A DNA stretch of 64,000 bases from Qipengyuania psychrotolerans (GTDB taxonomy: Bacteria; Pseudomonadota; Alphaproteobacteria; Sphingomonadales; Sphingomonadaceae). The notes beneath the pieces were generated by a model. The model saw only the letters and a program-made list of their open reading frames with translations, ran no database searches and had not been told where the DNA came from. Of this stretch, positions 17,914 to 29,070 are shown piece after piece (positions within the stretch are counted from its first letter, which is position 1; every line of letters begins with the position of its first letter). Both the position numbers and the translations under genes were made by a program. The stretch is taken from NCBI RefSeq assembly GCF_019711355.1, contig NZ_CP081297.1, positions 1,922,001 to 1,986,000 on the forward strand, in the 5' to 3' direction.

Positions 17914-19022
17914 CACGCCCACCCGATTTCGGTGAAGAACACGGCGAAAAATGCATCGAGGACGATTACGGCGAAAATGGCAGCAACCACCGACAAGGTT
18001 GTGCGGCGGCCCACTTCTTCGGAATTGCCCTTGACCTGCATACCGTTGAAACAGCCGGACAATCCGATAATGAGGCCAAACACAGGCGCCTTCAACAATC
18101 CGACCCACAGATCATAGGTGGGCACTACTTCCTGGATACGTACCAGGAACGTCCAGAACGGAATGCCGAGCATTGTTTCACCGATCACCGCGCCGCCGAT
18201 GATCGCCATGCAGGAGGCATAGAAGCCAAGCAGCGGCATCATCAGGATCGAGGCGAGAATCCGCGGGATCACCAGCGCTTCCATCGGCGATATGCCGATC
18301 GTGCGCATCGCGTCTATTTCTTCGGTGAGCTTCATGGTGCCGATTTCGGCAGCAAAGGCGCTGCCCGACCGGCCCGCGACCATGATGGCCGTCATCAGGA
18401 CGCCGAGTTCGCGCAGGGTGATCCGGCCCACCAGATTGATCGTCAGTGTTTCAGCGCCGAACTGGGCGAGCTGCACTGCACCCTGCTGGGCGATCACAAT
18501 CCCGATCAGGAAGCTCATCAAACCGATGATCGGCAGCGCGGAAATACCCACCAGTTCCATCTGCCGAACCAGCGCCACGATGCGGAAACGCCCCGGATGG
18601 CGGATCAGGTGCCATGTGGAAATGAGCAGTGCGCCAAGAAAACTGACGACGCCGACTACACCGTCGCGCGCATCGAAGACCTTTTCGCCCATGCTTTCGG
18701 GCACACGGCTCCAGAAAGGGAGGCGGCGAGCGGCGATCTTTTCCTCGCCCCCAAGACCGGCAATAGCATCGAGCAGCCGCTGCGCGCGCGAACTTGCACC
18801 TTCGATGTCAGCATCATGTTCCGAAGACAGTGTGCTGGCGAGCCATGCACCGACCGTGTCTATTTCCGACACGCCGGACAGGTCGATCTTGGCGATGGTG
18901 CCATCAATGCTGCGAATGTCTTCGTCGATGCCGCCAATCGAGGACACAAGATATGGCCCGGTCAGCACCAGTGTGGCACCCCCGTCCCCATCTACAACCT
19001 CAAATTGTGCAAGCCCTGTCAT
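17913..19022 (-). CDS. MlaE-type ABC permease with N-terminal STAS domain (LinK type)
   Basis: A 369-residue protein. Residues about 1-95 form a STAS-like domain (LVLTGPY..., IAKIDLSGVSEIDTVGAW), and the rest is the MlaE permease with five to six membrane helices, including GRSGSAFAAEIGTMKLTEEIDAM and PRILASILMMPLL. In E. coli the STAS role is played by a separate protein, MlaB, so this is the fused form common in alphaproteobacteria. LinKLMN of Sphingobium is needed for growth on hexachlorocyclohexane, probably by maintaining the outer membrane. First gene of the operon. Confidence 0.93.
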   Translation of the reverse strand: MTGLAQFEVVDGDGGATLVLTGPYLVSSIGGIDEDIRSIDGTIAKIDLSGVSEIDTVGAWLASTLSSEHDADIEGASSRAQRLLDAIAGLGGEEKIAARRLPFWSRVPESMGEKVFDARDGVVGVVSFLGALLISTWHLIRHPGRFRIVALVRQMELVGISALPIIGLMSFLIGIVIAQQGAVQLAQFGAETLTINLVGRITLRELGVLMTAIMVAGRSGSAFAAEIGTMKLTEEIDAMRTIGISPMEALVIPRILASILMMPLLGFYASCMAIIGGAVIGETMLGIPFWTFLVRIQEVVPTYDLWVGLLKAPVFGLIIGLSGCFNGMQVKGNSEEVGRRTTLSVVAAIFAVIVLDAFFAVFFTEIGWA

Positions 19023-19125
19023 TCGCCTGCCCGTATGGGCGGATTTGGCTCGGCAAACAAGCGCGTAAGCATCGAAATCCTATATCCCGTTGCATCGCAC
19101 AATGCGCACTGGCATTGGCACCTGC

Positions 19126-21834
19126 ATGAGCACCGAGCTATCAAAGACATTCGACCCCGCCGATATCGAGACGCGCTGGTACGCGCATTGGGAAGAAAAC
19201 GGCCTGTTCCGCCCCGAGCGCGCGGACGCAGAGCCGTTCACCATCGTGAACCCTCCGCCGAATGTCACCGGCAGCCTGCATATCGGCCATGCGCTCGACA
19301 ACACGCTTCAGGACATCGTGATCCGTTACGAACGCCTGCGCGGCAAGGATGCGTTATGGGTGGTTGGCACCGACCACGCAGGTATCGCGACGCAGATGGT
19401 GGTCGAGCGCCAGATGGAGGCGAAGCAGGACAAGCGCACGAATTACTCGCGCGAAGACTTTGTAAAGAAAGTCTGGGAATGGAAAGAGGAAAGCGGCGGC
19501 ACGATCACGCGCCAGCTGCGCCGCCTCGGCTGTTCGATGGACTGGAGCCGCGAGCAGTTCACGATGGACGAGCATTTCTCCAGCGCCGTGCTCAAGACAT
19601 TTGTCGATCTCTACAATGACGGCCTCATTTACCGCGACAAGCGGCTGGTGAACTGGGACCCCAAGCTCAAGACCGCGATTTCCGACCTTGAGGTTGAGAC
19701 GCAGGATCTAAAGGGCAGTTTCTGGCACTTCAAATACCCGCTCGAAGACGGGGTGACGCTGGCTGACGGGCGCGATTTTATCGAGGTGGCAACGACCCGT
19801 CCCGAAACGATGCTCGCCGACATGGCCGTGGCCGTTCACCCAACGGACGAACGCTATGCCAGCGTCGTGGGCAAGCACGTGATTCTGCCGATCACGGGGC
19901 GCCGGGTTCCCATCGTTGCCGACGAGCATGCCGATCCAGAGCTTGGTTCGGGCGCGGTGAAGATCACGCCGGGACACGACTTCAACGATTTCGATGTCGG
20001 CAAGCGCGCCGGCTTCAAGGCTGCCGAGATGCTAAACATGCTCGATGGCGAGGCAAATGTCTGCCAGACGGCGGACGGTCTGGTGCCGGATGAATTTATC
20101 GGCCTGCACCGCTTCAAGCGAGACGGCGTGAACGGCGCGCGCGAACTGGTGGTCCAGCGCCTCAAGGAAGCTGGCTTCCTCATCCCGCACGTCACCAAGA
20201 ACAAGGAAGGCGAGCCGGTCGAGCATGACGCCGAGCCGCGCACTATCGCGACGCCCTTCGGCGACCGCGGCGGCGTGGTGATCGAACCGTGGCTGACCGA
20301 TCAATGGTATGTCGATGCCGCAACGCTGGCCAAGGCTCCGATCGAGGCGGTCAAGGACGGAACGATCGAAATCGTCCCGAAGAGCTGGGAAAAAACCTTT
20401 TTCAACTGGATGGACAACATCCAGCCGTGGTGCGTCAGCCGCCAGCTGTGGTGGGGCCACCGAATTCCGGCATGGTACGACCAAGACGGCAAGGCTTATG
20501 TCGCCATGACCGAAGAGGATGCTCAGGCGCAGGCTGGCGACGGCATTGCTCTCACCCGCGACGAAGACGTGCTCGACACGTGGTTCTCCTCCGCGCTCTG
20601 GCCCTTTGCCACGCTCGGCTGGCCGGACGAAACTGGCCTGTTCAACAAGCATTACCCCAACAACCTGCTGATCAGCGGCTTTGATATCCTGTTCTTCTGG
20701 GATGCGCGCATGATGATGCAAGGCATGCACCTGACCGGCAAGGCTCCATGGCCCAAGCTTTACCTTCACGGTCTGGTTCGCGCCGCCGACGGCGCGAAAA
20801 TGTCCAAGTCCAAGGGCAATGTGGTCGATCCGCTGGGCCTGATCGACCAATACGGCGCGGATGCGCTACGGTTCTTCATGGCGGCGATGGAAAGCCAGGG
20901 CCGCGACATCAAGATGGATGAGCGCCGCGTCGAGGGTTACCGCAATTTCGCGACCAAGCTCTGGAATGCGACCCGTTTCTGCCAGTCGAACGGTATCGGT
21001 GCGAGCGACAGCATTGCAGCGCCCAAGGCAAACTCTGCGGTCAACAAATGGATCATCGGCGAGGTCGTCGAGACGCAGGAAACGCTCGACAAGGCGCTGG
21101 CTGACCTGCGCTTCGATGCTGCGGCAAACACGATCTACCACTTCGTCTGGGACCGGTTCTGCGATTGGTACATCGAACTGATCAAAGGCAATTTCGACGA
21201 GGAAACCAAGGCGGTCGCCGGTTGGGCGCTCGACCAGATCCTCGTTATGCTGCACCCGTTCATGCCGTTCATCACGGAAGAACTGTGGTTCAACCAGGGC
21301 GACCGCGCGAACTATCCATTGATCACCGCCAAATGGCCGGATCCGCAAGCAGAGGTCGATGCAGGTTCCAAGGCCGAAATCGACTGGCTGATCGCGCTCA
21401 CCAGTGCAGTTCGCACGGCGAAGAACGAACTCGGCATCAATCCCGGCGCGAAGCTGGAGGCGTTCTGCCCCTCCCCCTCGGCGCTCGGGCGCAAGGTTGT
21501 CGAAGAAAACGCCGCTGCGATCGAACGGCTGGCGCGTCTTACTCCGGTGCATTTCGGCGAAGCACCTTCGGGGGCAGCCATGCAGGTCGCTGCGGGCGAT
21601 GACGCCTTCATCGTACCGCTCGAGGGTGTGATCGACATCGACGCTGAAAAGGCGCGCTTGTCGAAGGGCCTCGAAGCCTCGGCAAAGGAGGCAAAGTCGC
21701 TTGAAGGCCGCCTGGGCAATGCGAATTTTGTCGAACGCGCCAAACCCGAAGCTGTCGAAAAGGCGCGCGCAGACCTGGCCCATCACAAGGCAGAAATCGA
21801 ACGCCTCGAAGCTGCGCTGGTTCGGCTGGGATGA
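19126..21834 (+). CDS. valS: valyl-tRNA synthetase
   Basis: A 902-residue class I synthetase that charges tRNA-Val. The HIGH motif appears as [13 protein letters not shown] (about residues 45-56), the KMSKS motif as [10 protein letters not shown] (about 555-564), and the editing domain between them includes [18 protein letters not shown]. The C-terminal 65 residues are a coiled coil ([20 protein letters not shown]) used for tRNA binding. ATG 19126 gives the usual family N-terminus; an in-frame ATG at 19090 is rejected. It is followed directly by queE. Confidence 0.97.
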   Translation: MSTELSKTFDPADIETRWYAHWEENGLFRPERADAEPFTIVNPPPNVTGSLHIGHALDNTLQDIVIRYERLRGKDALWVVGTDHAGIATQMVVERQMEAKQDKRTNYSREDFVKKVWEWKEESGGTITRQLRRLGCSMDWSREQFTMDEHFSSAVLKTFVDLYNDGLIYRDKRLVNWDPKLKTAISDLEVETQDLKGSFWHFKYPLEDGVTLADGRDFIEVATTRPETMLADMAVAVHPTDERYASVVGKHVILPITGRRVPIVADEHADPELGSGAVKITPGHDFNDFDVGKRAGFKAAEMLNMLDGEANVCQTADGLVPDEFIGLHRFKRDGVNGARELVVQRLKEAGFLIPHVTKNKEGEPVEHDAEPRTIATPFGDRGGVVIEPWLTDQWYVDAATLAKAPIEAVKDGTIEIVPKSWEKTFFNWMDNIQPWCVSRQLWWGHRIPAWYDQDGKAYVAMTEEDAQAQAGDGIALTRDEDVLDTWFSSALWPFATLGWPDETGLFNKHYPNNLLISGFDILFFWDARMMMQGMHLTGKAPWPKLYLHGLVRAADGAKMSKSKGNVVDPLGLIDQYGADALRFFMAAMESQGRDIKMDERRVEGYRNFATKLWNATRFCQSNGIGASDSIAAPKANSAVNKWIIGEVVETQETLDKALADLRFDAAANTIYHFVWDRFCDWYIELIKGNFDEETKAVAGWALDQILVMLHPFMPFITEELWFNQGDRANYPLITAKWPDPQAEVDAGSKAEIDWLIALTSAVRTAKNELGINPGAKLEAFCPSPSALGRKVVEENAAAIERLARLTPVHFGEAPSGAAMQVAAGDDAFIVPLEGVIDIDAEKARLSKGLEASAKEAKSLEGRLGNANFVERAKPEAVEKARADLAHHKAEIERLEAALVRLG

Positions 21835-21835
21835 C

Positions 21836-22570
21836 GTGCCGCTAGTCCTCGCAACCGACGACACCGGCGGCCCGGAGATTTTCGCGTCCGTCCAGGGCGA
21901 AGGCCCGAGCGCCGGCATGCCGGTCGCCTTCATGCGCCTGTCGCGTTGCAACCTGGCGTGCGTGTGGTGCGACACCGCCTACACCTGGCATTTCGAGGGC
22001 GATGACCGCCCGCACCGCGATGGGGCGACCTTTGACCGCAAGGCCAACCAGGTCACGCTGGACGAGGCTGACGTAGCCGAGCGCATCCTCGCGCTAGGGC
22101 AAACCCGCCTTGTCATCACGGGAGGGGAGCCGTTGCTGCAGGCCCCGGCCCTCGCCAAGCTCCTTGGCCTTTTGCCGGACATCACGGTGGAGGTCGAAAC
22201 CAACGGCACCACCAAGGCGCCCACTCCGCTCGATATCAGGATCGACCAGTTCAACGTCAGCCCAAAGCTCGCACATAGCGACAATCCGGCGGACCTGGCG
22301 CTCATCCCCGAACGGCTCGATGCCTACGCGACCGATCCGCGCGCATGGTTCAAGTTCGTGATCGCGCAGCCTTCGGACGTGGACGAAGTTATCGCGCTAA
22401 GGGATCGCTACCGCTTCAAGCCAGGCCACGTGTTCCTGATGCCCGAAGGCACCGATAGCGCGACGCTTTGGAAACGCGAAAAATGGCTCGCCCCGCTATG
22501 CGTCGAGCACGGCTTTCGCATGAGCGACCGGCTCCACATCCACCTCTTCGGCGATACGCGCGGCACCTGA
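21836..22570 (+). CDS. queE: 7-carboxy-7-deazaguanine synthase
   Basis: A 244-residue radical-SAM enzyme that converts 6-carboxytetrahydropterin to 7-carboxy-7-deazaguanine in queuosine synthesis. The iron-sulfur cluster motif is CNLACVWC (Cys38, Cys42, Cys45), preceded by FASVQGEGPSAGMP and followed by VITGGEPLLQ. GTG 21836 begins one base after the valS stop and gives the usual family N-terminus; upstream in-frame ATGs lie inside valS. The pathway genes queC/D are not in the window. Confidence 0.92.
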   Translation: MPLVLATDDTGGPEIFASVQGEGPSAGMPVAFMRLSRCNLACVWCDTAYTWHFEGDDRPHRDGATFDRKANQVTLDEADVAERILALGQTRLVITGGEPLLQAPALAKLLGLLPDITVEVETNGTTKAPTPLDIRIDQFNVSPKLAHSDNPADLALIPERLDAYATDPRAWFKFVIAQPSDVDEVIALRDRYRFKPGHVFLMPEGTDSATLWKREKWLAPLCVEHGFRMSDRLHIHLFGDTRGT

Positions 22571-22573
22571 CCG

Positions 22574-22596
22574 ATTACGGAAAACCTATCCGTAAT
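22574..22596. repeat. 8-bp inverted repeat after queE
   Basis: ATTACGGA (22574-22581) and TCCGTAAT (22589-22596) enclose a 7-base loop, starting 4 bases after the queE stop. No T run follows, so it is not a classical terminator; it may protect the 3' end of the message. Confidence 0.4.
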
Positions 22597-22646
22597 TAGC
22601 GGATGGTAAGCCCCCAGCACGCAGATTGCTGAGCACGTAGCGAGGA

Positions 22647-22668
22647 CGAACCCGCCGCGGCGGGTTCG
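22647..22668. repeat. 22-bp perfect palindrome between queE and the HerA-like gene
   Basis: CGAACCCGCCG at 22647-22657 is immediately followed by its exact reverse complement, giving a perfect 22-bp palindrome with no spacer. It lies 11 bases beyond the stop of the minus-strand HerA-like gene and between two convergent genes. This suits a bidirectional 3'-end hairpin, though no T run follows on either strand. Confidence 0.5.
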
Positions 22669-22679
22669 AACAAAAGCGA

Positions 22680-24683
22680 TCAGCCTTGCGAGCGCCAGCG
22701 CTGGACGGTGCGCTGGACGATGTCTTCTTCGCCGCCGCTCTGGCTCCACAGCTCCACAAAGCTGGGATCTTCCGATGCCGGACGCTTGATCTCTTCGAGG
22801 TTGTCGAAGCTCACACGGATCGGAATGGCGACACCCTCGCCGCAGATGATGCACTCGCGGTTACGCAGTGCCGGGATGGCGTCGAGGAAACCGCGTGCAC
22901 CTTCGGGCATCGCCGCACGGACGAAGTCCTGGTCGCGGTCGTTGTTGAGGCGCATTGAAATGATCGTACCGCATTGTGACAGGACGCCTTCCGCAAGGTC
23001 GGACGGTCGCTGCGTGATGAGGCCCAGGCTGATGCCGTATTTACGGCCTTCCTTGGCGATCCGCGACAGGATAGTCCCGACCGAATTGCCATTGGCATTT
23101 TGCTCGCTCGGCACATAGCGGTGCGCTTCTTCGCACACGAGCAGGATCGGCGTGGTCTTCTCCTCGCGCCCCCAGATTGCGAAGTCGAATACCAGGCGGC
23201 TGAGCACGGCGACCACCGTCGAGGTGATATCGGATGGAACACCCGACACGTCGATGATCGAAATGGGCTTGCCGTTTGCCGGCATACGGAAAATCTTGGA
23301 GATGAAATCCGACATGGTGTCGGCCACCAGCATGCCCGAGAACATGAACTGGTAACGCGGGTCGGTCTTCAATTCATCAAGCTTGTTCTTGATGCGCATG
23401 TAAGGCGCTGAATTGGTCGCCTTGTCGAGCTTGCCCATCGCATCCTGGATGGCGTTGGAAAGGTCGGACAGCAGATAGGGGATCGGGGAATCCACCGTGA
23501 TCTTGCCCATCTGTTCGGCCAGACGGCTCTTCTGCCGAGCCTTGAGCAGACAGCGGGCCAGAATGTCCGCATCGACCTGGCGGTCATTGCCATTGCTGGT
23601 CAGCAGAACCTCGCAGTGTTCTTCGAAGTTCATGATCCAGTACGGCATCTGGAGGTTCGAGACATCGAGGATAACGCCGGTCTGGCGGAACGCGGCCGAG
23701 TACTCCCCGTGAGGGTCGACCATCACGATGTGACCTTCCGGCGCAGCTTCGCAAATCCGGTGCAGGATCAGGGCCGCGCTTGTCGATTTACCTGTACCGG
23801 TCGAGCCAAGCAGCGCGAAATGCTTGCCGAGCATGGCGTCGACATAGAGGCCGGCGCGAATGTCCTTGGTCGGATAAACCCTGCCGATCGTGACCGCGCT
23901 GCGGCCATCGCTGGCGTAAACCTGTTTGAGGTCGGCGGTACTGGCCGGATACACCATTGCGCCGGGAACCGGGTAACGCGTCACACCGCGGCGGAAGCCG
24001 TGGAGGCGGCCGGTCAACTTTTCTTCAACGCCTTCACCGAGAAAGTCGATGTTGGCGAGGATACTGCCGGCCTTGCGGTCCTGCTTCTGATTGCGGACGC
24101 TGGCGAGCAGCCAATTGTTGCCAACGCGGATCTTGATCTGCGAACCGACCTGTCCGGCCATTGCAACCGACGGGTCTTCATCCTCGGAGCATTCGCCAAG
24201 GCGCTGGAGATCAATCGCAACCTGCGAACCAGCGCCCGAAATTTCGAGCACGACGCCGATTGGCTGCGCGCCGTTCTCGCCTGGAGCGGCCTGCAGTTGC
24301 TGCGGCTGTTCCTGACGTTCGGGCTTTGCTTCGGGCTTGGTTGCAGGCGCGGGGCTCTCGGCACGAACGGGTGCGGGAGCAGGAGTTGGCTGTATCTCGG
24401 CCTGCGGCTGGGCGGGTGCCGACTGCTGGGGTACGGGAGCGGACTGCTGCGGTTCGGCGGCAGGCTGCGGCGCGTGGTTTGGCTGCGCTTGTGGCTGCAT
24501 CTCTGCGTCCGCTTGCGGCTGGTGGACATAGCCTGAGCGCGATGCACCTGATGCTGGCTGCTGCGCCTGCTCGGAACGCTTGATACGGTCGCGAAGGCTG
24601 TTGCCGCGCGGCTGGCGTGGTTCTGCGCCATCTTCCTTGGCAGGATCGAATGTACGGAAATTTCCGCTGCCCATGTCATTCAT
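22680..24683 (-). CDS. HerA-like ATP-binding protein (DUF87 family)
   Basis: A 667-residue protein. Residues about 30-145 are a low-complexity Gln/Pro/Ala linker, about 150-260 a small beta domain (HAS-barrel-like), then a HerA/FtsK-type ATPase core with Walker A GSTGTGKSTSAALIL and a Walker B region with TTPILLVCEEAHRYVP. Such proteins translocate along DNA or act in DNA repair; bacterial DUF87 members are poorly characterised and the partner nuclease NurA is not nearby. Start 24683 was chosen because the upstream ATG adds an unlikely leader. Single gene on the minus strand. Confidence 0.85.
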   Translation of the reverse strand: MNDMGSGNFRTFDPAKEDGAEPRQPRGNSLRDRIKRSEQAQQPASGASRSGYVHQPQADAEMQPQAQPNHAPQPAAEPQQSAPVPQQSAPAQPQAEIQPTPAPAPVRAESPAPATKPEAKPERQEQPQQLQAAPGENGAQPIGVVLEISGAGSQVAIDLQRLGECSEDEDPSVAMAGQVGSQIKIRVGNNWLLASVRNQKQDRKAGSILANIDFLGEGVEEKLTGRLHGFRRGVTRYPVPGAMVYPASTADLKQVYASDGRSAVTIGRVYPTKDIRAGLYVDAMLGKHFALLGSTGTGKSTSAALILHRICEAAPEGHIVMVDPHGEYSAAFRQTGVILDVSNLQMPYWIMNFEEHCEVLLTSNGNDRQVDADILARCLLKARQKSRLAEQMGKITVDSPIPYLLSDLSNAIQDAMGKLDKATNSAPYMRIKNKLDELKTDPRYQFMFSGMLVADTMSDFISKIFRMPANGKPISIIDVSGVPSDITSTVVAVLSRLVFDFAIWGREEKTTPILLVCEEAHRYVPSEQNANGNSVGTILSRIAKEGRKYGISLGLITQRPSDLAEGVLSQCGTIISMRLNNDRDQDFVRAAMPEGARGFLDAIPALRNRECIICGEGVAIPIRVSFDNLEEIKRPASEDPSFVELWSQSGGEEDIVQRTVQRWRSQG

Positions 24684-24780
24684 AACTAACGCACGCCCCT
24701 CATGCAGATTGCGCAATATTGCAGGGACTGAATGCCGAAGAACGGTTAAAATCGCGTCAACGATGACCCGCGAGGGTGCG

Positions 24781-25526
24781 TTAGAGGCGGGCGAAGAGGC
24801 GGCCTGCGCCCCAGCCCATGCCGACGGAAAGCATGACCGCGATCAGCCCGTAAGCAAGGCCCCAATCATTGGCGCTGTCTTCGACAAAGCGTTCAAAGCC
24901 GACCTTGCGCACCGCCACTTCCGCGACGGCAGAGGCAATGACCCGCCCTCTGCTCACGGCAAATGTTTCGGCTGTATAGGTGCCGGTTGTCACATTCGAC
25001 GGCAGCTCGATGCGCGCCTGGTAAAGAACGCTTTCCTTGATCTCCACCCCGCCGAAATTTTCGCGGTAGAGGCCGAGGCGGCGTTTGAGATCGACCAGAC
25101 CGGCTGCAAAGCGGCGCTCTTCTTCGGGGTTGATGGAGCCGCTGGGCGAAAGCTGGATGTACTCCGTGCCGAACTCGTAGATCGCAGCAGTTTTCTGATC
25201 GACAATTTCGGTAATCGGGCGCGAGGATGCGACCGCGAAGTAGCTGGGCACCGAACGAAAATCGCTACTTTCGGCATTGACCCAGACGCCGATGAAGCGC
25301 TCTTTCTCGCGCAGGCGGATGGGTTCGCTCGGCCCCTTCAGGACCACCACGATATCGTAATCGCGCCCCGCCGCACCTGTGGGATCGAGGACCGCCCCGA
25401 ACAACAGCAATTCCTGCCCGACAAACCCCTGCCGGACCTGGACTTCGTGCTGCGAGACCTCCGGAACGAGCACCGGATCCCGCTGCCCCATCAGGAACAG
25501 GGCCGCAATCAGGAGGAGAGCCACCC

Positions 25527-25530
<4 letters not shown>
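24781..25530 (-). CDS. TIGR02186-type membrane protein paired with TauE/SafE
   Basis: A 249-residue protein with a signal peptide (residues 1-15), a periplasmic domain with HEVQVRQGFVGQELLLFGAV and DIVVVLKGP, and a C-terminal membrane helix (about 222-242) before a short basic tail. This is the pattern of the alphaproteobacterial TIGR02186 (Alph_Pro_TM) family of unknown function. The family is commonly next to a TauE/SafE exporter; here its ATG overlaps the exporter's stop (ATGA), so the two are almost certainly one system. Confidence 0.85.
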
Positions 25531-26432
<902 letters not shown>

Positions 26433-26478
26433 TGCGCTGCCCTATCGCAGGGTCACTCTCTATTAAAGCTGAACCGTG

Positions 26479-27591
26479 TCAAAAGCCCGTCGAAAGGGTC
26501 AAAGCAGGTCCGTTACCGGGCTCCGCATCGCCTGCCACGCGAATGCGGTAGTCGACACTGACCCGTGCGGGCACTTCGCCAAATTCGAGATCGACGCTGG
26601 CCGTAGGGCCAACATCGATTCGCGCAGCATCCTTCTGCATACCGCCCCACGCCCCTGCACCGGTCCGCACATTGCCCAGGTCGAAGCTGGCGACGGGATA
26701 GTCGACAATCAGGTGTCCGTCGGCGAACCCCGTCGCGAATGTGCCGCCGACGTATCCCGCCTGGGCATAGCCGCGCGCGCCAAGACCGAGCGGCAGGTCG
26801 CGATCCTCGAAGCCAATAACTGCGAATGCCGCGGGGCGGAGCTCGGTCCGGCCTGGGCGCTGCGTGGCGCGGAGCTCTGCATGGAGAGACATTGGCAGGC
26901 CGGTTACCGGGCGAGCGCGCAGCCCTACGGCAGCCTCGCTTTCTCCCGACTCCCGCAATGCGGATGAGGCGCGCAGGTAAATCGCCGGATCACGCTGAGA
27001 TCTCGGGAACAAGCGGTATGCAAGCACGCCACCGAGTTGGCTGGCCCCATAAGATGCGGGACGGACGCCGCCAGTGGCCGCATTGCTGGTACCGCCGCGC
27101 AATTGCAGCCAGCCATCGAAACGCCAGCGCGCCGGACGTGTCTCTCCATCGTCCACGTATGATGGAGCGGGAACGGCCTCTCGCCGTCCATCAAGCACCG
27201 CTGCCACTGTGTTCGGCATAGGGAGCCGCGACATTGCCGACATCCAGACAAGATTGTGTCCTGCAACCGTGCGGCCGATCGCAAATTCGCGCGCTATTGC
27301 TTGGGCGTCCAGCAGTTCACGCGTGCTTTCGGCGAACAAAGGCGGTGCGGAATTGGTTTTTACGGTCAAAGCCTTGGCCGATGCCATCGACACCTGCGAT
27401 CCAGCAGCCGGTTCGGTGTGGGGGCCCGGTGCGAGTGCGAGTTGCTCCATCGCCGGCGCGATCCATTCGGGTACCAGCTGCTGCGGCCACGGGTTTTCCC
27501 ACGTCGCGACGCGGAGCATCGCCCAGCCGCCAATCAGGCAAAACAGGAATATCAGCGGTTGGCCGCGCCTTCCGGCTGCCGGGACGCTCAT
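26479..27591 (-). CDS. NfrA-C-like outer-membrane beta-barrel candidate
   Basis: A 370-residue protein with a hydrophobic N-terminus (about 12-28), a linker, and from about residue 130 a region rich in alternating small/aromatic residues (RWRFDGWLQLRGG, PLGLGARGYAQAGYVGG, ARVSVDYRIRVAGD) that ends in Phe, as outer-membrane barrels do. Its start overlaps the stop of an NfrB-like glycosyltransferase gene. Together these suggest the C-terminal domain of NfrA, the outer-membrane partner of NfrB in surface-glycan export, without the large TPR part. This is inference from context and pattern; no hallmark motif proves it. Confidence 0.55.
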   Translation of the reverse strand: MSVPAAGRRGQPLIFLFCLIGGWAMLRVATWENPWPQQLVPEWIAPAMEQLALAPGPHTEPAAGSQVSMASAKALTVKTNSAPPLFAESTRELLDAQAIAREFAIGRTVAGHNLVWMSAMSRLPMPNTVAAVLDGRREAVPAPSYVDDGETRPARWRFDGWLQLRGGTSNAATGGVRPASYGASQLGGVLAYRLFPRSQRDPAIYLRASSALRESGESEAAVGLRARPVTGLPMSLHAELRATQRPGRTELRPAAFAVIGFEDRDLPLGLGARGYAQAGYVGGTFATGFADGHLIVDYPVASFDLGNVRTGAGAWGGMQKDAARIDVGPTASVDLEFGEVPARVSVDYRIRVAGDAEPGNGPALTLSTGF

Positions 27592-28988
27592 CCTGCCACC
27601 TGTGGTTCAAGCGCCAGCGCGGGATGATCACGGTGGTCGGTCTTATCCCAGACTACAGGTGCTCCGCGCAGGGTGCGCCAGTAGGCGGCAATCGCCCGGC
27701 GGCCGCTCATGATCGCGATGATATTCGACACCAGTATTCGGGGGATTGCGATCACGCCCTGGAAGAAGCCGTACTCTCGTGCCGTGAAAGCAGCGCGCAT
27801 CAGGCAGCGCCACACCAGGCCGGCAAAAGTGAATACCAGCAAATACTGCAGCAATGGCGACGGTTTAAGCGGAGCGATCGCCCCGAACTCCACCAGGATG
27901 TGCGAGAACACCGCCGACAAGACGAGGGCATAGGCGACCGCCAAGAGAATGGCTGCCAGTGGCCCGCGCCTGTCCCGCAGTGTCATCCAGCGATCCGCGA
28001 ATTTACCATGCCAGCCAAGCCTGTCCCACCCCTGCAGGGCGATGCCGTGGGTCCAACGGGTTTTCTGTCGCACGGCAGATCGAATGTCCGAAGGGAAATA
28101 GGAACGCGTCGCGACCAAACGTCCTTCAGCCGTGCGAACGCGCAGGAAACACCCGCGTCCGCCTAGCGCGCCGATCCGTTGTCCCAATTCGTAATCCTCG
28201 GTCAGCGAGTGCCGCGCAAATGGCTCCCCGCCGTGCGCAGCTGCCAGCCGGCTCAGCATCGGGCGCGCTATCGCGGAGCCGACACCCGCGCCGGGTACGG
28301 AGCAGCCCAGGGCATCGCGTACCACCATCGATTTCGCGTGGGATTCGGCAAACTCGTCCGAATAGTGACCCGCAATCCAGTTCGAATGCGATGGCGGCAA
28401 GGCCATGACGGGGAGCTGGACGAAATCCTTCTCCCAGATCTCGCGGTCGAGAAGCGCCAGAGCGGCAGGATCGACCATGTCTTCGGCATCATGCAGCACG
28501 ACCATGTGCGCCTTGGTCTGGGAGCGGTCTTCGTCTTCGCGAAGCGCCCGGTAAAGCCGGTTCAGGCAATGCGCCTTGCTGGTCGGCCCATCTTCGCCGA
28601 CGATGACAATCCTGACCCGATCATCATCGCGCGCGATTGCGGCGACAGAAGCGATGGTGGGCGCATCGTTGCGATAGCAGCCCACATAGATGCGCAATTC
28701 GTCTAAAACCCAGGACCTCAGCGCATGGGCCAGCGTGGGACCGATGACGGCGTCTTCCTCCCAGGCCGGGATGAAAACCGCTGCCATTCCTGACATCAGC
28801 TGATCGGCGCGTCCATCATCCTGAATTCTGGGAGTTTCGGCCCTGCCGGTTATCCGAAGCCAGGCATAACTGGCATCGACGGCCAGTTCGTCCAGCAGCC
28901 CGATGGCGAAAAATACCGCAGCGAGCAGCAACAGCTCGTGCTGGAGCAGCGCAAGCCACTCGGCAAACGTGAATTGTGCGACCGGCAA
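27588..28988 (-). CDS. NfrB-like membrane glycosyltransferase (GT2 family)
   Basis: A 466-residue protein with an N-terminal helix (about 15-32), a GT2 domain and three or four C-terminal helices. The domain shows AAVFIPAWEEDAVIG, GEDGPTSKAHCLNRL, VVLHDAEDMVDP (metal-binding DxD-like) and SLTEDYELGQRIG (catalytic TED), matching the N-terminal half of E. coli NfrB (phage N4 adsorption protein B). The cyclic-di-GMP-responsive MshEN domain of NfrB is absent. It probably polymerises and passes an exopolysaccharide across the inner membrane. It is the first gene of a minus-strand group and divergent from nhaA. Confidence 0.85.
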   Translation of the reverse strand: MPVAQFTFAEWLALLQHELLLLAAVFFAIGLLDELAVDASYAWLRITGRAETPRIQDDGRADQLMSGMAAVFIPAWEEDAVIGPTLAHALRSWVLDELRIYVGCYRNDAPTIASVAAIARDDDRVRIVIVGEDGPTSKAHCLNRLYRALREDEDRSQTKAHMVVLHDAEDMVDPAALALLDREIWEKDFVQLPVMALPPSHSNWIAGHYSDEFAESHAKSMVVRDALGCSVPGAGVGSAIARPMLSRLAAAHGGEPFARHSLTEDYELGQRIGALGGRGCFLRVRTAEGRLVATRSYFPSDIRSAVRQKTRWTHGIALQGWDRLGWHGKFADRWMTLRDRRGPLAAILLAVAYALVLSAVFSHILVEFGAIAPLKPSPLLQYLLVFTFAGLVWRCLMRAAFTAREYGFFQGVIAIPRILVSNIIAIMSGRRAIAAYWRTLRGAPVVWDKTDHRDHPALALEPQVAG

Positions 28989-29070
28989 CCCTTTATCCCC
29001 CTGTGCGCTCCCTAACGCGGGGAATCCCCTCTTGCAACGCGCGATGCTTTACGAAAGAGAGCACCTCGAT

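Noticed and set aside
17901..19619. Long plus-strand open frame of 572 codons
   Set aside because: It lies antisense to the MCE permease and runs into valS in another frame; composition is His/Arg-rich as in high-GC shadow frames.
20866..21975. Minus-strand open frame of 369 codons
   Set aside because: Antisense to valS and queE, both of which have clear family motifs.
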